A DNA stretch of 64,000 bases from an uncultured Rhodospirillales bacterium (lineage in GTDB: Bacteria > Pseudomonadota > Alphaproteobacteria > Azospirillales > Azospirillaceae), in contig CAIYNU010000043.1 of assembly GCA_903927615.1 (NCBI GenBank), forward strand, positions 1 through 64,000. Reading direction: 5' to 3'. The notes below the pieces were generated by a model. The model saw only the letters and a list, made by a program, of their open reading frames with translations, ran no database searches and was not told the DNA's origin. Position 1 is the first letter of the stretch; every line of letters starts with the position of its first letter. Position numbers and translations under genes: made by a program. Of this stretch, positions 8,989-18,538 are shown one piece after another.

Positions 8989-9663
8989 ATGATGCCGAAA
9001 CACAAGCCCGTTCCTCAGATTTCCGTGATCATTCCCGCCTATAACGAGGAACGGTTCATCGGCCGGGCGATCCGGTCGATCCTGAGCCAAAGCGTGGCGG
9101 CCAGCGAATACGAAGTCATCGCCATCGACGATGCCAGCACCGATCGAACCGCCTATGCCTTGAACCTGTTCCAGGACGATATCCGCATCCTGCGCAATGA
9201 AGACAATCGCGGTCTGCCGGCTAGCCTGAACCGGGCGATCCGGTCCGCGCGTGGCAAGTATATCGTTCGACTTGATGCCGATGACTACGTCAGAACTGAC
9301 TATTTATACATTTTACAGCAATTTCTTGAAGAAAATACCTATATGGATGCCGTCGCATGCGACTATTTTATGGTCGATGATGCTGAAAATATCCTGGGAC
9401 GGTATAATTGCAATGACCATCCGATCGGTTGCGGCATCATGTTTCGTACCGATCACCTGATCGATGTCGGACTTTACGATGATGAATTCCTGATGCATGA
9501 GGATCGCGATCTGCGTACCCGGTTTCTTAAGAAATACAGGATTCATCGGGTCGAGCTGCCGCTTTACCGCTACCGCCGGCACGAAGCCAACATGACCAAC
9601 GACCGCGAGATCTGGCACGAATACGACCAGCGCCTCAAAGACAAGCACGGGGTCGCAGAATGA
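8989..9663 (+). CDS. Family 2 glycosyltransferase (GT-A)
   Basis: A 224-residue GT2 enzyme: [20 protein letters not shown] at the N-terminus, [12 protein letters not shown] for nucleotide binding, and RLDADDY supplying the metal-binding Asp triad near residue 90. [10 protein letters not shown] near residue 170 is the usual acceptor-side ED motif. There are no membrane helices, so it probably works on the cytoplasmic face. It follows kdnB by 3 bases and overlaps the next gene by ATGA, so it belongs to the same operon. The central part (9290-9420) is AT-richer than its neighbours. Confidence 0.85.
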   Translation: MMPKHKPVPQISVIIPAYNEERFIGRAIRSILSQSVAASEYEVIAIDDASTDRTAYALNLFQDDIRILRNEDNRGLPASLNRAIRSARGKYIVRLDADDYVRTDYLYILQQFLEENTYMDAVACDYFMVDDAENILGRYNCNDHPIGCGIMFRTDHLIDVGLYDDEFLMHEDRDLRTRFLKKYRIHRVELPLYRYRRHEANMTNDREIWHEYDQRLKDKHGVAE

Positions 9664-10919
9664 GTCCGCCCCTTCTTCATCCCGGCGCCCCCGGTTCGCC
9701 GGATCCAATCAGGGTTCCGTGGTCGGGACGCGGCACCCGCTATACCGAAGACGAGATCGCGGCGGTGGTCGAGGCCATGCGCTCGGCCGATCCCCAAACC
9801 CAGGGCCGGTACCAGACCGAATTCGAACGCCGGTTTGCCGCCGCCTGCGACAGTCCCCACGCCTTCGCGGTCTCGTCCTGCACCGCCGCCTTGGAACTGG
9901 CGGCGCTATTGTGCCGGCTGGGTCCGGGGGACGAGGTCATCTTGCCCGCCCATACCTTTGCCGCCTCGGCCATTTCCTTTGCCCGCACCGGCGCCACCCT
10001 GGTCTGGGCGGACATAGATCCCGACACCAGAGTGGTCACGGCCGAGACCCTGGCCCGATGCCTGAGCCCCCGCAGCAAGGTCATCGTCGTGGTCCATCTC
10101 TATGGCCTGGTCTGCGACATGGACCCGATCCTGGCCCTGGCCCGCCGCCGGGGCCTGCTGGTGGTGGAGGATGTCGCCCAGGCGGCGGGCGCCCGCTACA
10201 AGGGGCGCCCGGCCGGCAGCCTCGGCGACTTCGGCTGCTACTCGTTTCACACCCACAAGAACATGACCACTCTCGGCGAAGGCGGCATGCTGACCGTGGC
10301 CAGCGCCGGTCTCGCCGGGCTGGTGCCTGGCCTGCGCCACAACGGGCTGCGCGGTTTCCCCGGCGAACGGCCGGACTACTGGCTGCCGGCCATGTCCAAC
10401 GTGGATTTCGACATTGACGGCCTGTGGCCCTACAATTTCTGTCTGGGCGAGGTTCAGTGCGCCCTGGGCATCCGGATGCTGGAGCGACTGGACGCCATGA
10501 ATGCCGCGCGGGCCGCGCGGGCGGAACGGATACGGGCGGCGCTGGCCGATTATCCCGAACTGGTGTTCCAGACCACGCCCGAAGGGTGCGGCCACGCCTG
10601 GCATCTGCTGGCCGCCCGCTATGACGGCCAGCCCTACGGCCGGACCCGGGATGACCTGATCCGGATGCTGTCGTTCGAACAGGGGGTGCGGACGGTGGTC
10701 CAGTACTGCCCGCTGTATCGTTATCCGATGTTCCGCAAGGCCGGCTTCGGCGAGGCCGATTGCCCCGAAACCGATCGGTTCTTCGACAACATGATTTCTC
10801 TTCCCTTCCAGCACTGGATGCCGGAAGAGACCTTCGACCTGATGATCGCGCTGGTGCGGGAAGCCCTTGACCGCCTGCGCCGGCCGTCCCCGGTTTCCGC
10901 CAACACGAGTGTTCCCTGA
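9660..10919 (+). CDS. DegT/DnrJ/EryC1-family PLP aminotransferase, candidate partner of the KdnB-like oxidase
   Basis: A 419-residue sugar aminotransferase of the DegT/DnrJ/EryC1/StrS fold. [10 protein letters not shown] binds the cofactor phosphate, [20 protein letters not shown] holds the PLP-pyridine Asp, and [15 protein letters not shown] places the Schiff-base Lys at about residue 200. It should transfer an amino group to a keto-sugar. Because it lies one gene after the KdnB-like 8-oxidase in the same tightly packed operon, it is the best local candidate for the 8-amino-Kdo transaminase role (KdnA). Its sequence as I recall KdnA is not especially close, so this is inference. The next gene overlaps its stop by one base. 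Confidence 0.75.
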   Translation: MSPPLLHPGAPGSPDPIRVPWSGRGTRYTEDEIAAVVEAMRSADPQTQGRYQTEFERRFAAACDSPHAFAVSSCTAALELAALLCRLGPGDEVILPAHTFAASAISFARTGATLVWADIDPDTRVVTAETLARCLSPRSKVIVVVHLYGLVCDMDPILALARRRGLLVVEDVAQAAGARYKGRPAGSLGDFGCYSFHTHKNMTTLGEGGMLTVASAGLAGLVPGLRHNGLRGFPGERPDYWLPAMSNVDFDIDGLWPYNFCLGEVQCALGIRMLERLDAMNAARAARAERIRAALADYPELVFQTTPEGCGHAWHLLAARYDGQPYGRTRDDLIRMLSFEQGVRTVVQYCPLYRYPMFRKAGFGEADCPETDRFFDNMISLPFQHWMPEETFDLMIALVREALDRLRRPSPVSANTSVP

Positions 10920-11989
10920 TGCCCAGCGTGACCCTTGGTTCCCGGCGTCTGGCTTCCGGCAGCCGCCCCTACGTCATCGCCGAGATCGGCGTCAACCATG
11001 AGGGCGATCTCGATCTGGCGCGGCGCCTGATCGAGCAGGCCAAGGAAGGCGGCGCCGACGCCGCCAAGTTTCAGAGCTACAAGGCCGGACGCATCGCCTC
11101 CCGGCACAGCCCGGCCTATTGGGACATCCGCCAGGAACCGACCCCGAGCCAGTACCAGCTTTTTACCAAGTATGACCGCTTCGGCCCGGACGAATACGCC
11201 GCCCTGGCCGAGCATTGCCGCGGCATCGGCATCGATTTCCTGTCGACGCCGTTCGATGCCGGCGCCGTCGAATTTCTGGATCCGCTGGTGCCGTTCCACA
11301 AGATCGCCTCGGCCGACCTGACCAACGTGCCGCTGCTGCGCCAGGTGGCCGGTAAGGGCAAGCCGGTGCTGTTGTCCACCGGGGCCTCAACCCTGGGCGA
11401 AATCGACATGGCGGTGACGACGCTGGATCAGGCCGGTTGCCGGGATCTGGTCCTGCTCCACTGCGTGCTCAATTATCCCTGCCCCAACGGCAACGCCCAC
11501 GTGAACATGATCACCGGCTTGCAACGGGCCTATCCCGAGCGGGTGATCGGCTATTCCGACCATACCCTGCCCGATCAGCCCATGCTGGTCCTGACCGCCG
11601 CATGGCTGAAGGGGGCGCTGGTCCTGGAAAAGCACTTCACCCACGATAAGACCCTGCCCGGCAACGATCATTATCACGCCATGGATGTCCGCGATCTCAA
11701 GACCTTCATCGCCCATGTCGGCTTCCTGGACGAGGTGCTGGGCCGGGACCACAAGGCGCCGCTGGCCGACGAGGCCCCGGCCCGGGAACATGCCCGCCGT
11801 TCCATCGTGATCGACCGTCCGCTTCAGGCCGGACAGACGATCCGCGAGGCCGATCTGACCTACAAGCGTCCGGCCCACGGCATCAGCCCGTTGTTCTGGG
11901 ATCAGGTGATCGGCCGGAGCGCGGCCCGGGACCTGCCCGAAGACCATATCCTGCTCTGGTCTGACCTGACGCCGTCACCGCACGGGTAA
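10919..11989 (+). CDS. Second NeuB/SpsE-type sugar-acid synthase, divergent subgroup
   Basis: A 356-residue PEP-condensing synthase of the NeuB family. It has YVIAEIGVNHEGDL, DAAKFQSYKAG, LSTPFD, VLLSTGASTLGEID, GYSDHT and LEKHFTHDKTLPGNDHYHAMD, followed by a SAF domain from residue ~290 (RRSIVIDRPLQAGQTI). It differs from the synthase at 1128 in key substrate-side places: HCVLNYPCPNGNAHVN replaces HCTSxYPxP, and the GPDH motif reads GNDH. This suggests a different sugar acid, as in the SpsE-SpsF gene pairs of surface-glycan loci. It overlaps the preceding aminotransferase by one base and is followed by an inverted repeat and an SpsF-like gene. Confidence 0.85.
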   Translation: MPSVTLGSRRLASGSRPYVIAEIGVNHEGDLDLARRLIEQAKEGGADAAKFQSYKAGRIASRHSPAYWDIRQEPTPSQYQLFTKYDRFGPDEYAALAEHCRGIGIDFLSTPFDAGAVEFLDPLVPFHKIASADLTNVPLLRQVAGKGKPVLLSTGASTLGEIDMAVTTLDQAGCRDLVLLHCVLNYPCPNGNAHVNMITGLQRAYPERVIGYSDHTLPDQPMLVLTAAWLKGALVLEKHFTHDKTLPGNDHYHAMDVRDLKTFIAHVGFLDEVLGRDHKAPLADEAPAREHARRSIVIDRPLQAGQTIREADLTYKRPAHGISPLFWDQVIGRSAARDLPEDHILLWSDLTPSPHG

Positions 11990-12029
11990 TACCAGTTCCC
12001 GATGAGCCCAACTCATCGGGAACTGGTAT
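11989..12029. repeat. Perfect 18-bp inverted repeat (hairpin), REP-like
   Basis: ATACCAGTTCCCGATGAG (11989-12006) is followed by CCCAA and the exact reverse complement (12012-12029). The left arm begins on the last base of the synthase stop codon. It could act as a transcription terminator without a U-tract, an mRNA-stabilising hairpin, or a REP target of the RAYT at the left window edge. Confidence 0.75.
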
Positions 12030-12069
12030 CGGCGGCGACTGCCGCCGCGCCGCTCGTGCGGCGTCCCGC

Positions 12070-12102
12070 TGATAGGTTCCTATCATCGGGAACTGATATA
12101 AG
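12070..12102. repeat. Degenerate copy of the 11989 palindrome arm
   Basis: TGATAGGTTCCTATCA is a near-perfect 16-base palindrome (12070-12085) that runs directly into CATCGGGAACTGATATA (12084-12100). The latter is a variant of the right arm at 12012-12029 (CATCGGGAACTGGTAT). Two related arms within 110 bases, in different orientations of pairing, suggest a partial BIME-like duplication. Confidence 0.5.
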
Positions 12103-12167
12103 GCGGCGTCCGTTCGGGTCGCCCAGAGACACGGTCACCCAGAGACACTCTTGCCGGGACTGTTCCC

Positions 12168-12920
12168 ATGACCATCATCGCCGCCGTCCAGGTTCGTATG
12201 GCCTCCAGCCGGCTGCCCGGCAAAGTCCTGTACCCGATTGCCGGTCAGCCGCTGCTTGGCCATCTGCTGGACCGGCTGGCGTTGGCGCGGCGGCTTGACG
12301 GTGTGGTGGTGGCCACTTCGGTGCGGCCCGAGAACGATGCCATCGAGGCTTATTGCCGGGCGCGCGGCACCCCCTGCTTTCGCGGCGACGAGGACGATGT
12401 GTTGGGGCGCATGCTGGGCGCGCTTCAGGCCCGGAACGCGACCGTCGGGGTCGAGGTGTTCGGCGACTGCCCGCTGATCGATCCGGCCATCGTCGATCAG
12501 ATGATCGGCCTGTATCAGGAGGCGGCCGGGGCCTGGGACTTCGTCGGCAACGACCTGACCACCACCTGGCCGCCGGGTATGGAGGTCGAGGTGTTCTCGA
12601 TGGAGGCGTTTGAGGATTCCCATCGGCGGTGCCGGGACCCGGCGATCCGGGAACATGGAACGCTGTTCGTCCGTCAGCATCCCGAACTTTACCGGTTGAA
12701 AAACATCCCGGCGCCCCCGGCCTTTCATCGCCCGGAACTGGAACTGGAAGTCGATACCGCCGAGGATCTGCGGGTGCTGGAGGCGGTGCTCGGCCATTTT
12801 GCCGGCCGGACCGACTTTGGTCTCGGCGAGCTGATCGCCTTTCTCGATGCCGATCCGGCCATCGCGGCGCTCAACCAGACGGTGCCGCGCCGGTGGAAGG
12901 ACTTCCGTGCCGATGCCTGA
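12168..12920 (+). CDS. SpsF-like cytidylyltransferase
   Basis: The 250-residue protein has AAVQVRMASSRLPGKVLYPI, the nucleotide-binding loop of the SpsF/NeuA-like group (Q-x-R-M-x-S-S-R-L-P-G-K). GDEDDVLGRM and FGDCPLIDPAIVDQMI are hallmarks of spore-coat polysaccharide SpsF and related CMP-sugar synthases. It probably activates the product of the synthase at 10919. This is the second cytidylyltransferase in the block and belongs to a different subgroup from the one at 6899. The next gene begins 8 bases before its stop, so they are coupled. Confidence 0.8.
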   Translation: MTIIAAVQVRMASSRLPGKVLYPIAGQPLLGHLLDRLALARRLDGVVVATSVRPENDAIEAYCRARGTPCFRGDEDDVLGRMLGALQARNATVGVEVFGDCPLIDPAIVDQMIGLYQEAAGAWDFVGNDLTTTWPPGMEVEVFSMEAFEDSHRRCRDPAIREHGTLFVRQHPELYRLKNIPAPPAFHRPELELEVDTAEDLRVLEAVLGHFAGRTDFGLGELIAFLDADPAIAALNQTVPRRWKDFRADA

Positions 12921-14013
12921 ATCCCGGCTGCGGGCCGGCATCGCCGGTTGCGGGCGGATTGCCGGCGCCTTTGCCCATCCGGGCGTCGGTCCGCCCCTGA
13001 CCCATGCCGGGGCGCTGACCGCCGATGGCGCGTTTGTCCTCGACGCGGTGTGGGATGCCGATGCCGCCCGCGCCGAAGCCTTCGCCGCCCGCTGGCACGC
13101 CGCCGCGGTGGTGGCGGGACCGGCCGGACTGGCCGCCCGCGCGCTCGATCTGGTGGCGGTCTGCACGCCGGACGCCAGCCACGCGCCGGTGGTGCTGGAG
13201 CTGCTGGCGGCCCCGGTGCCGCCCCGGCTGATCGTGGTGGAAAAGCCGCTGTGTACCCGGCCCGACGATCTCGCCCGGTTGGAACGCGCCCTGGCCGCGT
13301 GCCCGGGGGTCAGCGTGGTGGTCAACCACAGCCGCCGCTTCGATGCCGGCCATGCCGAGGTCCAGGCCGTGATCGCCTCGGGACGGCTGGGTCCGGTGCT
13401 GGCGGCGCGCTGGGTTTATTACGGCGGTTGGCTGCACAACGGCGTTCACGCGGTGGACACCCTGCGCCTGTTGTTGGGCGGCGGGTTCGAGCCCCTGGAG
13501 GTCGAACCCGGCTGGCTGGACCGGCCGGGCGATCCCTGCCTGGACGGCCGCTTTCGCAGCAGTGCCTGGCCCGACGCCCGGATCGTGATCGAAAGCCACC
13601 CGGAAACCGCCTATCAGATGTTCGAGGGCGAGATCCGGCTGGGCCACGGGCGCATCCGGGTGATGGATTTCGGGGCCGAACTCTGGCTCGACGACGTTAA
13701 GGTTAACGAGGCGGGCGAGCGCGAGCTGAAAAGCGGCCGGCGGCTGACCCGGGACGACGCGCCTCCGGCCATGGCGAACCTGTACCGGCAGGCCGCCGGC
13801 TGGCTCGGCACCGGCGATTGCGCGATCGTCGCCCGGGCCGGGCTGGCCGAAGCGGCGGCCACCCTGCGTCTTTTGTTCGACACCGCGGCACGATTGATAC
13901 CGGCGAGCCATAACGCTGATCCGTCGCGGGTCACCGACCGCGACGGCGGTTGCGCCTCCCCCATGGGCGCGAAGCCAAGAACCCATAACGGTAAGGCAGG
14001 TCCAGGACCATGA
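12913..14013 (+). CDS. Gfo/Idh/MocA-family NAD(P)-dependent oxidoreductase
   Basis: A 366-residue protein with the dinucleotide-binding start RLRAGIAGCGRIAGAFAHP, CTPDASHAPVVLELLAAP in the Rossmann domain, and VVEKPLCTRPDDLARL (the EKP motif, Lys being catalytic). A C-terminal alpha/beta substrate domain begins with NHSRRFDAGHAEVQ. These enzymes oxidise or reduce sugar hydroxyl/keto groups; in nonulosonate loci (for example PtmF-like genes) they tailor the precursor sugar. The ATG at 12913 overlaps the end of the cytidylyltransferase. The last ~40 residues are low in complexity and weakly conserved-looking. Confidence 0.8.
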   Translation: MPESRLRAGIAGCGRIAGAFAHPGVGPPLTHAGALTADGAFVLDAVWDADAARAEAFAARWHAAAVVAGPAGLAARALDLVAVCTPDASHAPVVLELLAAPVPPRLIVVEKPLCTRPDDLARLERALAACPGVSVVVNHSRRFDAGHAEVQAVIASGRLGPVLAARWVYYGGWLHNGVHAVDTLRLLLGGGFEPLEVEPGWLDRPGDPCLDGRFRSSAWPDARIVIESHPETAYQMFEGEIRLGHGRIRVMDFGAELWLDDVKVNEAGERELKSGRRLTRDDAPPAMANLYRQAAGWLGTGDCAIVARAGLAEAAATLRLLFDTAARLIPASHNADPSRVTDRDGGCASPMGAKPRTHNGKAGPGP

Positions 14014-14635
14014 CCATGATGATCCTGGCGGGGAGTCGACAAGAAGAAAGGGCCGGGAACTTCTGTTCCCAGCCCTCTCGATTGTATATGAAACAGCAAA
14101 ATTCGGATCAACTCGCGTCCGGCTGTCGGCCAGGAGCGACTGAGGCGACTTACGCCAAGAGCCTCTTCAACTCTTTTACCAGGGCCATCAGGTGGAGGGG
14201 GTCTGTCCGGGAGCGGTGGCCGGGTTTTTTAGGTGGGGTCTCTGCCGGTTGCCATGGTGTGCCATTGCCTGGGCGTCCCTTCCGTCGGGCTGCTCCCTGC
14301 ATCGGTCATTTCAGTTTGCTCTCGACATCGGCTTGACGACGTTTTCGGATGCAGGCAAAGTCATCGCTTGATCGTTCTTGTCGGCTCTGCTCGGTGGCTG
14401 TCGCCCCGATCCGGCGAAAACCAAGCCATAATCGAATTGACAACGCCAATCTGCCGGGGGGTCCTCGGTGGCGACCTGTGGAGACGCAAGCTCTGACGAA
14501 CGGCTGGCGCCGGTCGTGAAACTGGCCTCATAGAAGCGGGAACTTGGCATCAAGTCGACCTTTGGGTCGGTTTGGGTCGATCCGAAAGAATGGAGCAAAG
14601 CCCCCTGATGCGTGCCGGTGTTAGAGCGAGGTGTG
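14014..14635. other. 620-base non-coding stretch with hairpin; no gene recognised
   Basis: Short frames on both strands have no family features. A hairpin lies at 14049-14076. The 3' part (14505-14535) resembles a stretch at 30092-30120 that adjoins the IS607-type pseudogene (shared core GCCGGTCGTGAAAC then GCCTCA), so part of this gap may be decayed mobile DNA. The ribosome site of the next gene (GAGG, 14628-14631) is at the end. Confidence 0.4.
14049..14076. terminator. Hairpin after the oxidoreductase gene
   Basis: AGGGC-C-GGGAAC (14049-14060) pairs with GTTCCC-A-GCCCT (14065-14076) around a TTCT loop. A purine tract AAGAAGAAA precedes it, which reads as a T/C-rich tail on the - strand. 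The + strand tail CTCG is poor in T, so termination of the upstream + strand operon is possible but not certain. Confidence 0.5.
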
Positions 14636-15973
14636 ATGACCGAAATTCTCGCCGTTGATGGGGGGCCGCCGCTTCGCAGCCGGCCCTGGCTCGACAATTT
14701 CACCACCGGCGACGCGGAACGGCAGGCGGTGCTGGCGGTGCTGGACAGCGGCTATCTGTCGTTGTTCGAGGGCTCGCACACCCCGGATCCGCCGTTTGCC
14801 TTCACCGGCGGCCCCGCGGTCCACCGTCTGGAAGACCTGGCCGCCGAGCGGCTGGGCGTGCCCCATGTGGTCTCGGTCAACAGCGCCACCTCGGGGCTTT
14901 ATGCCGCGATCGGCGCGCTTGGGCTGGGCTATGGCGACGAGGTCATCGTTTCCCCCTACACCATGAGCGCCTGCGCCGCCGCGCCCCTGGTGTACGGGGC
15001 GATTCCGGTCTTTGCCGATGTCGAAGACGGCGGCTCCCTGTCGGTGGCGGCGGTGGCGGCGCGCCTGACGCCGCGGACCCGGGCCATCCTGGTGGTTCAC
15101 CAGTTCGGCATCCCGGCCGATATGGACGGGCTGCTGGCGCTGGCGGCCGACCATCAGCTCAAGGTCATCGAGGATTGCGCCCAGGCCTGGGGGGCTCGCC
15201 ACCGGGGGCGGCCGGTGGGCACCCTGGGCGATATCGGCGTGTTCAGCTTTAACGTCAACAAGACCATCCAGTCGGGCGAGGGCGGGCTGTGCGTCACCCG
15301 GGACGCCGACCTGGCCTATCGGCTTCAGTTGATCCGCAATCACGGCGAAGCGGTGGTCGGGCCGGCGGGCTATGACGCCATCACCAATATCATCGGCTAC
15401 AACTACCGCATGACCGAGCTGACCGCGGCGGTGGCGTGCGAACAGATGCGCCGTCTGGAGGACCTGAACCGGCAGCGCCTGGAACTGGTGGCGCAGTTGT
15501 CCGAGGGTCTGGCCCGATACGATTGTTTCGTGCCGCCGGCCGGCCGGCCGGACTGCGACAGCACCTATTACGTCTATCCGCTGCGCTATCTGGCCGGACA
15601 TTTGGGCCAGCGGCCCCGGGCCGAACTGGTCAAGGCGCTGAATGCCGAAGGGATTCTGTTTTACCAGGGCTATGTCCGGCCGCTGTATCTTCAGCCGCTC
15701 TATCAGCGGCGCCAGGCCTTCCGCCACGGCTACCCGTGGAGCGCTCCGGAAAACCGGGACAGCCAGCCCGATTACAGCCCGGGGTCCTGCCCGACCGCCG
15801 AACGCCTGCACAATCACGAGATGATCATCAACGAGCATATCCGCCCGCCCCAAAGTTCGGGCGACGTCACGGACATCCTTGGGGCGGTGGATAAGGTATT
15901 GGGGGCCTGGGGCCAAGCCCGTTCGGCCCCGCCGCGCGACTGGAGCGGTCCCCGATCAGATGAAATTGGTTGA
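14636..15973 (+). CDS. DegT/DnrJ/EryC1-family PLP aminotransferase
   Basis: A 445-residue aminotransferase-fold protein. SVNSATSGLYAAIGALG is the cofactor-phosphate region, VIEDCAQAWGARHRGRPVGT carries the PLP Asp, and SFNVNKTIQSGEGG puts the Schiff-base Lys at residue ~209. YYVYPLRYLAG and the C-terminal HNHEMIINEH are typical of the larger sugar aminotransferases. It is therefore expected to be a true aminotransferase, unlike the His-His relative at 26655. ATG 14636 follows GAGCGAGG closely. It stands alone after a 620-base gap and converges on the - strand block at 16100. Substrate unknown. Confidence 0.8.
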   Translation: MTEILAVDGGPPLRSRPWLDNFTTGDAERQAVLAVLDSGYLSLFEGSHTPDPPFAFTGGPAVHRLEDLAAERLGVPHVVSVNSATSGLYAAIGALGLGYGDEVIVSPYTMSACAAAPLVYGAIPVFADVEDGGSLSVAAVAARLTPRTRAILVVHQFGIPADMDGLLALAADHQLKVIEDCAQAWGARHRGRPVGTLGDIGVFSFNVNKTIQSGEGGLCVTRDADLAYRLQLIRNHGEAVVGPAGYDAITNIIGYNYRMTELTAAVACEQMRRLEDLNRQRLELVAQLSEGLARYDCFVPPAGRPDCDSTYYVYPLRYLAGHLGQRPRAELVKALNAEGILFYQGYVRPLYLQPLYQRRQAFRHGYPWSAPENRDSQPDYSPGSCPTAERLHNHEMIINEHIRPPQSSGDVTDILGAVDKVLGAWGQARSAPPRDWSGPRSDEIG

Positions 15974-16075
15974 ATTGGGCTCGGGGTGCGTAACCGGGCG
16001 ACCTTTGGGTCGTCCGACGTCCCCGGGCGGGCCACCAGGAAAGGCATTCCGGGTCCCGGCGGCCATCCGGAAAAC

Positions 16076-16098
16076 GACGGCCCGAGGACCGGGCTGTC
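16076..16098. terminator. Hairpin between convergent genes
   Basis: GACGGCCCG (16076-16084) pairs with CGGGCTGTC (16090-16098), one G-U pair, loop AGGAC. It is flanked by AAAA on the left and CCTT on the right and lies between the ends of genes converging at 15973 and 16100, where a bidirectional terminator is expected. Confidence 0.55.
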
Positions 16099-16099
16099 C

Positions 16100-18538
16100 T
16101 TAAGGCATGGTTTCCGACGGTCCCCGGTCCTCGGGCAGCCGTCTGGCCACACCGTCGATGAAGCGCAGGCCGATCCGATGGGACCCGTCGGTCGGCTGAT
16201 GCCGGGCCACCGCCGAGGCCAGGGCCGGCGGCCACAGGGGCCGCAGGTCGAGAAGGTGCGTGATTTCCTGATCGTTGCGCGGAAAGTATTTGGTTCCGGA
16301 CGGCGTGTCGATGATGCGGCGCAGCCGGTACCAGCGGCTGATCAGATCGCGTAACTCCTCCTGATCGCCAAACTGGCGCCACAACTCGAACGCCACCTCG
16401 CCGCAGGTCAGCAGAATCCGGGGATAAAGGTCGGCCAGCCGCCAATAAAGCGGTCGGAGCGCCTGGAACATCGCGGCCAGCTCGGTGGCCGTGCCGCCAC
16501 TCCGGATCGCCGCCATCTGATCCATCACCGCGGTCCACAGAATCTGAATATTGTCGCCGTCGATGGCGATGGCGCGCCGATACCAGTCGAGCGCGGCGTC
16601 ACGGTCGTGATTGCGCCAGGCGATCCACCCCAGATACCCGGCGGCGGTGGCCCGCAGGACGTCGGCCAGCCGCCGGTGGTGCTGATCGGTCAGGACTTCG
16701 TTGCCCCGCACCGCCGCCGCCAGCACAAAGTCGCCATAGCCGTAGTCCCAGAAGATCGGCTCGACCTGAGGGCCGACGCAGGGCAGGCCCAGCCCCATGC
16801 CCAGGGGCTGAAACGGGAAAGTCTCGAAATGGTCGAAAATCCGTTGAAAGAGGCGGGCGGCGGCGGCCTGATCCCGCTGGAGAAAGAGCTGCCAGTGCGC
16901 GGAATTCCAGTGCAGCGCCAAAGATTGGGGATACCGGGTCAGTCCGTAATCGAGGATGGCCCGGGCCCGGCGCAAATAATCGTGGAAGTCGGGGGCGCCG
17001 GTTTGCCGCAGGATGTAAGCCATCTGGGCATGGATCAGCGCGGTATTGTTGATCCCGTGTTCATCGTCCTGTTCCACCACCGAGGCCCGCCATTTGGCCA
17101 CCGCTCCGGCCTTTTCCACCGCGCCGTGCCGCCGGTACAGGCCGGCATCCAGCCCCGGCATCGGCCAGACCCAACGCTGCGGACCGGCCTGGTCCGGCGG
17201 CCGGAACCCGGCTTGCCCGGGTTTGCCGGCCGCGGCGCGCAGCCGGCCGTGTTTTTTCAACAGCACCAGCATGGACCAGAATTTCAGGGTCCGGTCGAAA
17301 AGCTGGTCCCGGGGCTGTTCCCGGGATTTCAGGGATCGGGCGATCCCGGGGAGTTGTTCCAGCAGATTGTAGGGCGAACCGGGAATATCGGTGTTCCAGG
17401 CTTCCAGATGCCGGGTGATGTCTTCGGCCAGATGCTCGGGGCGGAAGGGAAAGCAGCCCGGCGAGAAATGGCGGTAGGTGGTCTCGGCCGGATAAAGCAC
17501 GAACGTCCCCCGGGACAGGGCGTCGCGCCAGCGGGGCGACGGGCAGCCGCGATACCGGCTGATCACCGGACTGAATTTGCCCCGGCCCAGCAGCTTGAGA
17601 TACTCGATTTCATGCAGATGGCCGTCGACGATCAGCACCTTGAAGCGTTCGGACAGCGCGGAGAGCTGCCACAGGAAGGTCACGCGGTCGGTCTGTTCCG
17701 AATCCAGGGTGGTTCCGGTAAAAATCAGGTCCCACTCCTTATTCAAGTCCGGCGCCGCGCCGAAAAACGGCAAAACCAGCATATCGCCGAAGAAATTCGA
17801 AGCGGCGACCGATCCGCTGGCCCGGGATACCTCGAAATGTTCCTGGGAGGTGCAGACCACGGAAATATCGAAGATATTATAATTATCGGACATTCGGTGG
17901 TAAAACAGCTCGGTGTCATGACACCAGAGAATGGTCGGAATGCCCGCGGCTTTCAGATCCCGCGGGATGAACCATTGCGGCGTGCCGGAAAACACGAAGA
18001 AGGGCCGGTCGGCCGCCGGGGTTGCGGCGATCTCGGCGGCAAAGGATTGACTGCATTGGTAGTCCAGGGCATTGGCCGAGAGCTGGGTCCCGACATTGCG
18101 GACCAGAAACTGGTTGTAGCGATACTCTCCGGCCCGGGAATCCTTGGAGGCCGAGGTTTGGATCGGCAACGCCACGCTGACGCACCATGTCGGAATGGTG
18201 GGCGCCATGACCAGAGCCAGGAGGTCCCGCGCCAGGGCGTGGTCGGGTTCGGCCCGGAGCAGCGCTTCAAGCTCCCGTTTTGCCTCGGCCGGGCGGCCCA
18301 GCGACCATTGGACGAAGGCCAGACACAGCCTGGCCATGGCTCCGGGCGCGGCCAGGGCGGCCAGGGCCGCTTCTCCGGCCTCCAGCAGACCGCACAGCGC
18401 CAGACTGCATCCGGCCAGCTCCGAACCGGCGGGGGCGAATTCGGCGGTCAGCAGATAATCGCCGGCCAGAAACGCCGCCTCCAGTCCGGCGTAGCTGGAG
18501 CGGATTTCGTCCACGGAAAATCGGTGCATATGCCGCAT
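16100..18538 (-). CDS. Large TPR-flanked glycosyltransferase-like protein (CgeB/GT-B type)
   Basis: An 812-residue protein with three zones. Residues ~1-120 are Ala/Leu-rich helical TPR-like repeats (GRPAEAKRELEALLRAEPDH). Residues ~180-420 look like a GT-B nucleotide-sugar domain: FVFSGTPQWFIPRDLKAAGI, ILWCHDTELFYHR, DLIFTGTTLDSEQ, and FVLYPAETTYRHFSPG in the second lobe. Residues ~500-780 are again helical and TPR-like (YLGWIAWRNHDRDAALDWYR). No signal peptide or membrane helix is visible. The start at 18538 has GGAGG six bases upstream, so longer in-frame extensions are rejected. It probably glycosylates a surface glycan or protein, with the TPRs recruiting the acceptor; function is inference. 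Confidence 0.6.
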   Translation of the reverse strand: MRHMHRFSVDEIRSSYAGLEAAFLAGDYLLTAEFAPAGSELAGCSLALCGLLEAGEAALAALAAPGAMARLCLAFVQWSLGRPAEAKRELEALLRAEPDHALARDLLALVMAPTIPTWCVSVALPIQTSASKDSRAGEYRYNQFLVRNVGTQLSANALDYQCSQSFAAEIAATPAADRPFFVFSGTPQWFIPRDLKAAGIPTILWCHDTELFYHRMSDNYNIFDISVVCTSQEHFEVSRASGSVAASNFFGDMLVLPFFGAAPDLNKEWDLIFTGTTLDSEQTDRVTFLWQLSALSERFKVLIVDGHLHEIEYLKLLGRGKFSPVISRYRGCPSPRWRDALSRGTFVLYPAETTYRHFSPGCFPFRPEHLAEDITRHLEAWNTDIPGSPYNLLEQLPGIARSLKSREQPRDQLFDRTLKFWSMLVLLKKHGRLRAAAGKPGQAGFRPPDQAGPQRWVWPMPGLDAGLYRRHGAVEKAGAVAKWRASVVEQDDEHGINNTALIHAQMAYILRQTGAPDFHDYLRRARAILDYGLTRYPQSLALHWNSAHWQLFLQRDQAAAARLFQRIFDHFETFPFQPLGMGLGLPCVGPQVEPIFWDYGYGDFVLAAAVRGNEVLTDQHHRRLADVLRATAAGYLGWIAWRNHDRDAALDWYRRAIAIDGDNIQILWTAVMDQMAAIRSGGTATELAAMFQALRPLYWRLADLYPRILLTCGEVAFELWRQFGDQEELRDLISRWYRLRRIIDTPSGTKYFPRNDQEITHLLDLRPLWPPALASAVARHQPTDGSHRIGLRFIDGVARRLPEDRGPSETMP

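Noticed and set aside
9660-10919. Firm naming as kdnA
   Set aside because: Position after kdnB is suggestive, but the sequence as remembered for KdnA (shorter, different N-terminus and SFDSVK site) does not match closely enough.
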